The position numbers were made by a program, and so were the translations under genes. From CAZAGA01 sp041912175 (GTDB taxonomy: Bacteria > Chloroflexota > Anaerolineae > Anaerolineales > UBA4823), in the NCBI GenBank assembly GCA_041912175.1, contig JAYRNN010000187.1, forward strand, positions 1 to 39,613: 39,613 nt of DNA, read 5' to 3'. The notes below the pieces were generated by a model. It saw nothing but the letters and a program-made list of their open reading frames with translations, had not been told where the DNA came from and did no database searches. Positions within the stretch are counted from its first letter, which is position 1. The number at the start of each line of letters is the position of its first letter. Below, piece by piece: positions 1 through 7,710 of the stretch.

Positions 1-98
1 AGTAACCCTACGATGATTGCCAGGATGCCCTCGATCAGGACAAGCCACCACGGAAAGCCCGCTCTCGCTTGTTTTGCTTCCATCGTTTCTGTTGCCAT
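1..98 (-). CDS. DUF308/HdeD-like membrane protein, N-terminal fragment
   Basis: The gene starts at an ATG whose complement is at 96-98 and runs off the left edge, so only about 32 residues are visible. They read as a short charged N-terminus (MATETMEAKQARAG) followed by FPWWLVLIEGILAIIVGLL, the start of a membrane helix. The 'WW.vLleGil.ii.Gl' pattern is typical of the DUF308/HdeD family of small six-helix membrane proteins, whose role is poorly defined outside enterobacterial acid resistance. A good Shine-Dalgarno (AAGGAGAG) sits at 105-112 and supports this start. The upstream gap to the GH13-patatin gene is 138 bases of AT-rich DNA. The family call rests on this N-terminus alone. Confidence 0.6.
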   Translation of the reverse strand, partial: MATETMEAKQARAGFPWWLVLIEGILAIIVGL

Positions 99-236
99 AA
101 AATACTCTCCTTTTAAAAATTTGGTAATAGATTGTTTCCACGCGATTACGGTGGGTATGATTAAGGCTATATTATAAATTATTCTACTTAGAAAACAGCA
201 GTCATTTTCTGTGAACCAGTAGAGTGTAGGTATTTC

Positions 237-2603
237 TTAGGTGCTTAACCCTGAAAGCAAGGCGCGGATACGCGGCAATGCCTCTTCAGCGGCTTTCTCG
301 CCCGCCAGAATCGCGTCGGCTGGCCGGTCAAAACTCATCAGGATATCTAAATCGGAGGGGAGATCCGGGCGAATCATCAGGTCGGGCGCGTAAATCTGCA
401 AGTGGTATTCGGTCATATCCGACATCATAATCATCAAAACGTTATAAAGTTCTTTGAACGGTTTTGGCAGGCGCGGCGGGTTCAAAGGATGCACCACGGG
501 CGGCTCGCCGGGTTGGTTCTGATAGAAGTTGGGCAGCACATCTACGGCAATCACCAAATCTGCCCCCAGTTCGCGCGCCACGTTGACCGGAACGTTGTTT
601 AAAACGCCTCCATCCACCAATCGATATGGGCCGACGTTCACGGGCACGAACACGCCTGGCACAGAGATCGTTGCCCGAACCGCATCGACTACTTTTCCAT
701 CTTTGATGATAACTTCCTTGCCAGTCAATAAATCTCCGGCGACCATCGCCACAGGGATTTTCAAATCGGCAAAAGTAAGTTCGGGTCCCAAGGTGTCCGC
801 CAACAGGTTGTAAATCCGCTGGCCTTTCACAAATCCCTTGATGGATGGATTTACATCGACCAATTTAATAATTTCGAAGGTCGTACTTCGCTTAACAGCT
901 TCTGCTTCGATCTCTTCTGGTGGAAGCCCGGCGCCGTAAATCGCTGCAACCAACCCGCCCATGCTGGTGCCAGCTAAGATATCGATCTGTATCCCTTCAC
1001 GCGCCAACACTTTTAATATGCCGATGTGTGCAAGGCCACGTGCCCCGCCTCCCCCTAGCGCCAGTCCAAGTTTTTTCCTTGGCAAGGCCGCAGATTCGCT
1101 CGCTGTGCTCACCCCTGTTCGATCATCCAGCTCGGATAGCTCAAAAACATGATAACCCCAGGCTGGCAGGTCCAGGTATAAACCGGTCGTAAGCAAGTCA
1201 TCTCCCTTGCGTACGTAGACATACGGCCCCATATGATCGACGAGTCGTATAACCTTCCCCGTTAATTCCGGGAGAGGCAGCGGTAGATAACACTGGCTTT
1301 GATGTCCCGAATAATTGACCACGACAACCAGGTGTTCAACCGTCGGACCCTGCCAGGTATAAGCAATAAAATCAGAATGGGTATGATTGCCCTCCCAGGC
1401 AGCCCGGGTGGTTAAGAGTCGCCACTGGCCTGTATGGAAGCTCTCCATTTTCAAGCAAGCCAACAGGCGGTTGTAGAATTCACTCAGGCGTGGATCGACC
1501 TGCTCGCGAAGCCCGCGGCACAGGTGGACGGATATCCTCGCATGGTAACCTTCAAGTTGGCCCTGGTGGAAGAAGCGTAAACCGGGGGCAAGATAAGTCA
1601 GCACTGCTGCGGCCTGGTGCACGTCAGGTGGGAACACAGCCGCGGCGCGCTTTTCGTCGTGGTTCTCCAGGAAACGCGCCAACTTGCCGGCTGTCATCGC
1701 AGTGGCCTGTAAATGCGCCTGCGTTGAGGGGGCGTCTTGTTCGACCAGGCAATCATACAGGCGTTTGTCATACGCGACGTCAAAACCTTGTTCAAGGAGG
1801 GTATTTTCCAGGTCCCAATAGACTTCGGCCATGAACGTGAACCCAGGGTGATTCTCTCGTACCGCCGAAATCGCCGCCGGCCAGAACGGCGCGCTTGCGA
1901 TCTTCCAGGTCTGTTCGAAAATTTCAGGCAATACCAACATGGCCATATCGCAGCGCAGCCCATCGCACAAGCCGGAAATACGGATCAGCTCGTTCTGCAT
2001 GGCCTGTTGTAACGCCGGATTTCCGTAATTCAATTGGGCTGTGTCCGACCAACCCGGAAAGTAGGGATCGCGCCCGCGCGCCAGAATTTTTGAGCCAAAG
2101 GCGGTCTGGACGAAGAAATAGTTTTGTGGTTCTGCTTTCAGATCGTCTTCGGAGCCGCTGACGTAGTATTCGGGATGCTCTACAACCCAGGGATGGTCCG
2201 GTGCAGTGTGGTTGGGGACAAAATCTAGCATCAAGCGTAGATCGCGTTGCTTCAAACGCTGCCGCAGCCGCTGCAAAGCCTCATCCCCACCCATGGCTGC
2301 CGAGGCAGCGTAACCAGTGATGGCGAAAGGCGAGCCGCAAATGTCATCCTCTGTTAAGTCCGGCAGGCATTGGCGATAAGCCGCCAGCCATTCCGGGTTC
2401 GCGCGCGAGATCTGGCGACCAGCCTCGCCGGTCTGCCAGACGCCTAAGAAATAGACCCACTCGAAGCCCTGCCTGGCAATTGCATCCAGTTCAACTTCGG
2501 GTAAGTCGTCTAGCGTGGCTTGCCGGCTCAATTCTTGAGAAAGCCGTGCTAACCATACACGCGTGTTTACTTGATAAAGCAACGGGTGGGTAGAATTTGT
2601 CAT
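237..2603 (-). CDS. Fusion protein: GH13 alpha-amylase-type domain + patatin-like phospholipase
   Basis: This 788-residue protein joins two enzymes. Residues about 5-480 form a GH13 domain with all four conserved regions: DFVPNH (127-132), GLRCD (catalytic Asp219), MAE (Glu260) and ENHD (Asp316), so the glycosidase triad looks intact. It resembles the trehalose-synthase/amylosucrase side of GH13 more than secreted amylases. Residues about 511-788 are a bacterial patatin/RssA-type hydrolase with the oxyanion loop GGGGARG (517-523), nucleophile elbow GTSMG (Ser547) and DGG (Asp664), the complete Ser-Asp dyad. There is no signal peptide, so it probably acts in the cytoplasm. I infer a link between glucan or sugar turnover and lipid acyl hydrolysis; the substrate is unknown. 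It is transcribed alone. The start ATG has no strong Shine-Dalgarno. The two domain calls are secure; their joint function is not. Confidence 0.9.
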   Translation of the reverse strand: MTNSTHPLLYQVNTRVWLARLSQELSRQATLDDLPEVELDAIARQGFEWVYFLGVWQTGEAGRQISRANPEWLAAYRQCLPDLTEDDICGSPFAITGYAASAAMGGDEALQRLRQRLKQRDLRLMLDFVPNHTAPDHPWVVEHPEYYVSGSEDDLKAEPQNYFFVQTAFGSKILARGRDPYFPGWSDTAQLNYGNPALQQAMQNELIRISGLCDGLRCDMAMLVLPEIFEQTWKIASAPFWPAAISAVRENHPGFTFMAEVYWDLENTLLEQGFDVAYDKRLYDCLVEQDAPSTQAHLQATAMTAGKLARFLENHDEKRAAAVFPPDVHQAAAVLTYLAPGLRFFHQGQLEGYHARISVHLCRGLREQVDPRLSEFYNRLLACLKMESFHTGQWRLLTTRAAWEGNHTHSDFIAYTWQGPTVEHLVVVVNYSGHQSQCYLPLPLPELTGKVIRLVDHMGPYVYVRKGDDLLTTGLYLDLPAWGYHVFELSELDDRTGVSTASESAALPRKKLGLALGGGGARGLAHIGILKVLAREGIQIDILAGTSMGGLVAAIYGAGLPPEEIEAEAVKRSTTFEIIKLVDVNPSIKGFVKGQRIYNLLADTLGPELTFADLKIPVAMVAGDLLTGKEVIIKDGKVVDAVRATISVPGVFVPVNVGPYRLVDGGVLNNVPVNVARELGADLVIAVDVLPNFYQNQPGEPPVVHPLNPPRLPKPFKELYNVLMIMMSDMTEYHLQIYAPDLMIRPDLPSDLDILMSFDRPADAILAGEKAAEEALPRIRALLSGLST

Positions 2604-2682
2604 CGGATTTATAGACCCTTTACTCTTTTTGGGATATATTCTAACAGCCTGTCGTTCAATTCGCCGAAGGTGGTGGTGGATA

Positions 2683-3984
2683 TTATTCTCTTTCGACGAC
2701 CTTATGATCGGGTAGCAAGGCTTCTAGTCTCCGCACGCGTGGCCAGGCGGCCAGGGCCAGGGTGACCAGGAGCATCAATACCCCGGTGACGACCAGTACC
2801 AACCGCATCCCGGCGCCAGGTTGGTTCCCGACCCAGGGCGCCAGCTTCTCCCAACCCGGTTTGTGGATGGCCGGTTCGAGAACGTGGTCGACCAGGTAGC
2901 CGGTCAAGAGAAACGAAATCGTTGATCCGAGGAACCCGAGTTGTTCGATAAACGCAAAGATGCGTCCTTGCATATTCGGCGGGGTTTTAACCTGGATAAT
3001 CGAGACGAATAATGCATTGCCGACAGGTAGAGGCAGCATAATCAAAAATAGGGCCAGGCCGAGGATCAGTAGATGATGGGTGAGGCCAAAGACCAGGAAC
3101 ATGGCGCCGTTCAGGATAAAAGCAGCTACGAGCACATGCATCCGGGGGCGCAGGCCAGGCCAGATGGTCATTAACAGAGCCCCGCAGAAGGCGCCCAGGC
3201 TCATAACGCCCATCAGAGCGCCCATGGCAGCCTCGCTTCCGGTGAATTTTAACAGATACGGGATTGCCAGGTCTAAAGGGCCATTCAAGAGCAAATACGT
3301 GATTGCCATATAGATGATAAAGATCAACAGGCTGCTGGAAGCAACCAGAAACTTAAAGCTGCCGCTAAATTCTTGGAGAAAATTCCCTCCGGCAGTGCTG
3401 CCTTCCTGGCTCGTTGGAGGGTTAGGAATGTTTATGACCCCCAAGGCAATCACAGCGGCAAGGAAACTGGCCAGGTCAACGGCCAATACTCCGCCAATTC
3501 CAGCCGCCGCGTAAACCAGCCCGGCCAGCACAGGCGCAATCACCCCGGCAAAGGGAAAGGCCATCTCGCGCAGGCCGTTGGCGCGTTCGCGCTGCGCTTC
3601 GGGCACCAGCATGGTAACCGCCGCGTCTTCGGCTGGGCCCTGGAATATTGAGAAGCTACCTTGCACGAATACGATGAAATAAAGTTGCCAGAGTTGAAAC
3701 CTTCCACTCAAGAAGCTGACAATGAGCAGGACAGACCCGATCGCCTGCCCCAGATCGGCAAAAAGCATCACCTTACGCCGGTCCCAGCGGTCGACCCAAA
3801 CTCCGGCAAAGCTGCTGGCCAGCATGCCTGGCAGCTCGTTGAAGAAGGCCATTAACAGCAAAGGGGTGGTTTTACCGGTGCTTTTAAACAGAAAAATCCC
3901 CACGCCGATACTGGTCATGCGACTACCGATGAGTGATAGGGTCTGGGTGATAACCAGTGTGTAAAATGAGCGCGTTTTTGACAT
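2683..3984 (-). CDS. MFS transporter (EntS/MefA-like exporter)
   Basis: A major facilitator protein of about 433 residues with roughly 12 hydrophobic helices. The loop after helix 2 carries a motif A variant (GVWVDRWDRRKVM), usual for the drug/siderophore-exporter branch (MFS_3 type). Such proteins export small hydrophobic compounds by proton antiport; the substrate cannot be told from sequence. I place the start at MSKTRSFYTL because the first helix follows at once. An upstream in-frame ATG (complement at 4054-4056) has a GGAG in front of it and would add 24 polar residues. That longer start would put a strong hairpin (4029-4061) inside the coding region. The gene is downstream of the F420-type oxidoreductase on the same strand. 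Confidence 0.85.
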   Translation of the reverse strand: MSKTRSFYTLVITQTLSLIGSRMTSIGVGIFLFKSTGKTTPLLLMAFFNELPGMLASSFAGVWVDRWDRRKVMLFADLGQAIGSVLLIVSFLSGRFQLWQLYFIVFVQGSFSIFQGPAEDAAVTMLVPEAQRERANGLREMAFPFAGVIAPVLAGLVYAAAGIGGVLAVDLASFLAAVIALGVINIPNPPTSQEGSTAGGNFLQEFSGSFKFLVASSSLLIFIIYMAITYLLLNGPLDLAIPYLLKFTGSEAAMGALMGVMSLGAFCGALLMTIWPGLRPRMHVLVAAFILNGAMFLVFGLTHHLLILGLALFLIMLPLPVGNALFVSIIQVKTPPNMQGRIFAFIEQLGFLGSTISFLLTGYLVDHVLEPAIHKPGWEKLAPWVGNQPGAGMRLVLVVTGVLMLLVTLALAAWPRVRRLEALLPDHKVVERE

Positions 3985-4028
3985 AACTGTGTCAGAACAG
4001 TCCAGGCGCCATAAAGTGAGATCGGAAG

Positions 4029-4061
4029 GAGTGATGGCCCTCAGGTGGGGGGCCATCACTC
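4029..4061 (-). other. 11-bp perfect stem-loop between oxidoreductase and MFS gene
   Basis: GAGTGATGGCC at 4029-4039 pairs perfectly with GGCCATCACTC at 4051-4061 around an 11-base loop. It lies just after the stop of the oxidoreductase gene and before the chosen MFS start. No run of T follows on the minus strand (CTTCCGATC), so it is a poor intrinsic terminator. It may stabilise the 3' end of the upstream message, or regulate MFS translation if the longer MFS start is used. Confidence 0.55.
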
Positions 4062-4081
4062 TCCGGTTCCCTTTTTCGGAC

Positions 4082-4951
4082 TTAGTTAATACCAGCTACT
4101 TTGGCGAACATTTGTATGGCTGCCATATGGTCGGCAGGCGTGCTGAGACCGACTCCCATCGTGTTAATGCCCAGGTAAGTAGCTCCAGCCTCCTCCCAAC
4201 CCCTGACGATTTTAAGCCAGGTATCAGGATCGCCGTTACCGTAAGGCAGGCGCGCCTCAATCCCAAAGCTGGCCGGGGAACGGCTCTCACCTCTAAGCAA
4301 AGCTTCCAGCAGATCGAGGGAGGGCCGCGCATCTTCGGCGTTGCGGTACCCGGGCATCCAGCCATCACCCAGGCGAACTGCGCGTCGTAATACTGCTTCG
4401 GCCTGCCCGCCAAACCAGATCGGAATTGGACGTTGGACAGGCAGCGGGTTAACCCCGGCATCCGGAATGGTGTGCCAGCGGCCGCTAAAATTTACCAACT
4501 CCTGCGTCCACAGCAAGCGAAGTACCTGGACCTGTTCCTCGATGCGCCGGCCGCGGGTATGGAATTCTTCATTTAGCGCGAGATACTCCACATCATTCCA
4601 ACCCAGGCCAACCCCGATCCGCGTCCGTCCCTGGCTAAGAACATCCAGTGTGGCGGCTTGCTTGGCAAATACTGCCGTCTGGCGTTGGGGAAGGATGATA
4701 ATCCCAGTGGTAAAACCCAGGCGCGAGGTCACCCCGGCCATAAAACTGAACAAGACCAACGGCTCTTGAAAGGCAGATTGGTAAGAATATGGCCCTGCCA
4801 GACCACCAGGCCTGGCAGGGTTGGCGCCCAGGATATGATCGTAGGCCAACACGTGGTGATAACCCAAGCCTTCTGCCATCTGTGCATAATCTTTAATCGC
4901 AGCCGGATCGTTGCCAAATTCCGTTTGTGGGTAAACCACGCCGAATTTCAT
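4082..4951 (-). CDS. LLM-class F420-dependent oxidoreductase
   Basis: A 289-residue luciferase-like monooxygenase-fold protein. Typical features are the MKFGVVYPQTEFG start (strand 1), YDHILG near residue 40, LGFTTGIIILPQR (about 85-100), and QGRTRIGVGLGWNDVEY, the conserved 'G.GWN..E' block of the F420-dependent class. IPIWFGGQAEAVLRRAVRLGDGW follows. These enzymes reduce or oxidise small substrates with cofactor F420 (or FMN); the substrate is unknown. The start has a good Shine-Dalgarno (AAGGAGT, 6 bases upstream). It begins 10 bases after the stop of the M32 carboxypeptidase, so the two are probably co-transcribed. F420 rather than FMN use is inferred from the subfamily pattern. Confidence 0.88.
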   Translation of the reverse strand: MKFGVVYPQTEFGNDPAAIKDYAQMAEGLGYHHVLAYDHILGANPARPGGLAGPYSYQSAFQEPLVLFSFMAGVTSRLGFTTGIIILPQRQTAVFAKQAATLDVLSQGRTRIGVGLGWNDVEYLALNEEFHTRGRRIEEQVQVLRLLWTQELVNFSGRWHTIPDAGVNPLPVQRPIPIWFGGQAEAVLRRAVRLGDGWMPGYRNAEDARPSLDLLEALLRGESRSPASFGIEARLPYGNGDPDTWLKIVRGWEEAGATYLGINTMGVGLSTPADHMAAIQMFAKVAGIN

Positions 4952-4961
4952 TCAGGACTCC

Positions 4962-6467
4962 TTACAGGCGGTAAAGCTGCCCATATTTTGTCTGTAAATA
5001 CTGGATATAAGGCTCGATGGTGATCGGCCCACCCGTAGCGCGCTCGACCAGCTCGTTGGCGGTAAATTTTGCCCCGTGCTGGTAGATATTTTCCTTTAGC
5101 CAGGTATGCAGGGCGCCAAATTGACCCTGGCGGATGTCATCTGGAATCGTTGGGTTGGCTTTGACCGCCGTTTCGAAGAACAGCGCCCCCATGATGTTGC
5201 CCAGGGTATAACCCTGGAATGCACCGCCCACAGCGCCTCCAAACCAATGTACGTCCTGAAGTACGCCATCCCGATCATCCGGAGCATGGATGCCCAGGTC
5301 AGACTCGTAGCGCGCCATCCAGGCCTCTGGCAGGTCATGTACGGCAAGTTTGCCTTCCAGAAGGGCCAGTTCGAGATCGAAGCGAATCATGACATGCAGG
5401 TTGTACGTCACTTCATCGGCATCTGTGCGGATCAGCGAACGTTCAACTTTGTTGATCGCCCGGTAGAATGTATCCAGAGGGACATCCATGAGTTGGTCCG
5501 GGAAAGTCATCTGGATCTGCGGGTAGAAGAACTCCCAAAAACTCAGACTTCGCCCAACCAGGTTTTCCCACAAACGCGACTGGCTTTCGTGCACTCCGGA
5601 TGAGGTCCCGTTGGCCAGCGGCGTACCCTCCAGGTCCATGCGGATGCCCTGCTCGTACATGGCATGTCCCGACTCGTGGATCGTGCTGAACAGGCATTCG
5701 CTGAGCAGGTTTTCCTTAACGCGCGTGGTGATGCGTACGTCGCCCAGGGAAAACTTGGTCATAAAGGGATGGTGGGTTTTATCCTGGCGGCCGCGTTGAA
5801 AATCGTACCCCAGCTTCCGGATCACATCCAGTCCAAAGGTTAGCTGCTCGTTCTCTGGATAGGTCTTACGCAAGCACGAATCGTCGGCGGGCGGCTGGTC
5901 AGTGATGGCCTTGGCAATCGGTACAAGCCGGGCGCGCAGGTCGGCAAACAGGGAGCTAACACTGGCGGCTTTCATGCCTTCATCGGCCAGGTCGATTAAT
6001 GGATCGGCGATGTGCTCGTACCCACCCAGGTAACCGGCATATTGCCGGCTCAGCTCGATGGTTTTTTCCAGGGCCGGCTCCAGAGAGGCGAAATCGTTGG
6101 CCGGGCGGGCGACCGTCCAGGCCTGGTAGGTTTCGGCGCTATGTCCATAAAATGCCGCCAGAAAGTCCGGGGGGATTTTGACTGCTTTTTCGTACTGGCG
6201 ACGGCTTACGCGGATCAGGCTGGCATCATCTGAGTCGTAAGGTAGACTCTCGGCATAGGGCCCCAAATCATCCAGCAATTTGCCCACGGCCGGGTCGATA
6301 AACTTTTCTTGCGCCAGGCGCGCCAGGGTGGACATCTGGCGCGCACGCGCCGGCGCGCCGCCGGGCGGCATATAAGTGGCCTGATCCCAATTCAGAATCG
6401 CGGCGGTCATCTCGAGATCGTTGATTTCTTGTAGGCGTTGTTTAAGTTCATTTAGCTTGGCTTCCAT
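4962..6467 (-). CDS. M32 family metallocarboxypeptidase (Taq carboxypeptidase type)
   Basis: A full-length (501-residue) M32 carboxypeptidase, a cytoplasmic zinc enzyme that removes C-terminal residues from peptides, with broad specificity in this family. The zinc site HESGH is at residues 264-268 within STIHESGHAMYEQG. The family blocks DVRITTRV, SGVHESQSRLWEN and WFGGAVGGAFQGYTLGN are all present. The start codon is preceded by a strong AGGAGG Shine-Dalgarno, which fixes it. It is the first gene of a minus-strand unit with the F420-type oxidoreductase and diverges from the lipoprotein gene at 6557. Nothing looks broken. The family call is secure; its cellular role is probably general peptide turnover. 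Confidence 0.95.
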   Translation of the reverse strand: MEAKLNELKQRLQEINDLEMTAAILNWDQATYMPPGGAPARARQMSTLARLAQEKFIDPAVGKLLDDLGPYAESLPYDSDDASLIRVSRRQYEKAVKIPPDFLAAFYGHSAETYQAWTVARPANDFASLEPALEKTIELSRQYAGYLGGYEHIADPLIDLADEGMKAASVSSLFADLRARLVPIAKAITDQPPADDSCLRKTYPENEQLTFGLDVIRKLGYDFQRGRQDKTHHPFMTKFSLGDVRITTRVKENLLSECLFSTIHESGHAMYEQGIRMDLEGTPLANGTSSGVHESQSRLWENLVGRSLSFWEFFYPQIQMTFPDQLMDVPLDTFYRAINKVERSLIRTDADEVTYNLHVMIRFDLELALLEGKLAVHDLPEAWMARYESDLGIHAPDDRDGVLQDVHWFGGAVGGAFQGYTLGNIMGALFFETAVKANPTIPDDIRQGQFGALHTWLKENIYQHGAKFTANELVERATGGPITIEPYIQYLQTKYGQLYRL

Positions 6468-6556
6468 GAGATCCTCCTGGTAAAATTGATATGGTTTGGC
6501 CGTTGCCAGTGACCTATTCGATACATCAAACAGATATTGTACCAGAGGCCCATGTT

Positions 6557-7153
6557 ATGAAGATTCTATCCTCACTCCTTAAAAAGTGCTTCCCTACCCT
6601 TGCCCTGTTAGGTCTGGCTGCGTGCAGCCTGACCTCGCCTGGCAGTCAGCCGGTTGCCCCATCACCCAGCGCAGCCGGCCAGATGGCGGTCACATTGACC
6701 GCCACGCCAGTCGTCTTGACCGATCCTTTCGCGTACTGTGCGACGGTGATGAATATAGACGCCCCCGATGAACGTTATAGCGGTCCGAGGATGCCCGATG
6801 CGATTGTCAAAGGCCTGATGAAAGCCTCTGGCGGTGCTTCCGAATCCCCGCTAGATGTCTTCGCACAAGGTTCATTTTGGCGTTGTATGGATGGTGCAGT
6901 CTACGCTTGTTTTATCGGCGCCAATCTGCCTTGCGATGCGAAAGCCAATACCAGCCGTGAGCCAACGGCCGCGGAGACCGAGTACTGCCAGGCGAATCCG
7001 AATGGGGATTTCATCCCTGCTTCAGTCACCGGACATGACACAATCTACGGTTGGAGTTGCCAGGATGGTAAACCGGCAGCCGGAGAGCAGGTTTGGCAAG
7101 TGGATGGGCGCGGTTTTATCGCTGAGATCTGGTATCGGCTCGATACCCCTTAA
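6557..7153 (+). CDS. Putative lipoprotein, no recognised domain
   Basis: This 198-residue protein begins with a lipoprotein signal peptide: MKILSSLLKK, a hydrophobic core and lipobox LAAC with the lipidated Cys at residue 23. A Ser/Pro/Thr-rich tether follows. The mature part holds several cysteines (YCATV, WRCMD, YACF, LPCD, YCQ, SCQD) that could form disulfides outside the membrane. I do not recognise the domain; 'YCATV..IDAPD.RY.GP..P' resembles hypothetical lipoproteins I associate with Chloroflexota. An in-frame ATG further upstream (6491) would hide the signal peptide, so I start at 6557, where AGAGG lies 8 bases upstream. It is a single gene, divergent from the M32 carboxypeptidase. 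Confidence 0.8.
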   Translation: MKILSSLLKKCFPTLALLGLAACSLTSPGSQPVAPSPSAAGQMAVTLTATPVVLTDPFAYCATVMNIDAPDERYSGPRMPDAIVKGLMKASGGASESPLDVFAQGSFWRCMDGAVYACFIGANLPCDAKANTSREPTAAETEYCQANPNGDFIPASVTGHDTIYGWSCQDGKPAAGEQVWQVDGRGFIAEIWYRLDTP

Positions 7154-7180
7154 TCAACTGCCGGATGGCGACGATCTACC

Positions 7181-7708
7181 TTATAGAAACCCCCATTTGT
7201 GCAGGCTGTCTGGCAATTCCACCAGCGAGTGAATGGTCAGGTGCTGCGCGTTGGCGCGTTCCTCGAGTGTGCGGGGATTGAACCAGACAGCGCGTAAGCC
7301 GGCCTGGTTCGCGCCTTGAATATCTGCGATCCATTCATCCCCTACCATGATCACCTGCTCTGCCGGTAATTGTAATTGTTTTAAAATATGCGCATAGTAT
7401 TCGAGGCTTGGTTTTAGATAGCCTATGCTATGGAAACAGAAGACGTAATCCAGAACGTCGGCCAGGCTCGCCCGCTTGAGAGCGTCCCAAATTTCGGCTT
7501 CACCAGAGTCCTTGGCGTTAGTGGCAACGGCCAATAACGCCAGGGGTTGAAGCCTGACCAGAGTATCCAGGGCGTATGCCACCGGCGCTACTTGCGGCCA
7601 ATCCACCATCGCGCCTGTGTACTGGGGAAATACGCGCATCAACGTATCGCCCCAGTCGAACAAGATGCACTTTTTCGAGCGGTCCGCTTGCAGGCGAGTC
7701 TCTGACAT
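7181..7708 (-). CDS. HAD-family hydrolase (phosphatase-like)
   Basis: A 175-residue HAD hydrolase with all four motifs: FDWGDTL (motif I, Asp nucleophile and Asp+2), VATNAKD (motif II, Thr), LKPSLEYY (motif III Lys) and MVGDEWIADIQGA (motif IV acidic pair). It has no large cap insertion of its own and looks like a small phosphoglycolate-phosphatase-like enzyme; the substrate is unknown. Its ATG follows the valS stop codon by only 2 bases, so translation is probably coupled and it is the last gene of the T-box-controlled operon. Control by tRNA-Val charging would therefore extend to it unless an internal promoter exists, and I saw none. Confidence 0.88.
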   Translation of the reverse strand: MSETRLQADRSKKCILFDWGDTLMRVFPQYTGAMVDWPQVAPVAYALDTLVRLQPLALLAVATNAKDSGEAEIWDALKRASLADVLDYVFCFHSIGYLKPSLEYYAHILKQLQLPAEQVIMVGDEWIADIQGANQAGLRAVWFNPRTLEERANAQHLTIHSLVELPDSLHKWGFL

Positions 7709-7710
7709 CG

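Noticed and set aside
159..222. AT-rich AGAAAA/TTTTCT inverted repeat and TATAAT-like sequence downstream of the GH13-patatin gene
   Set aside because: The stem is six weak pairs and no -35 box is at a proper distance; not enough for a terminator or promoter call.
4096..4461. Minus-strand frame of 121 residues inside the F420-type oxidoreductase gene
   Set aside because: Out-of-frame shadow of the conserved oxidoreductase.
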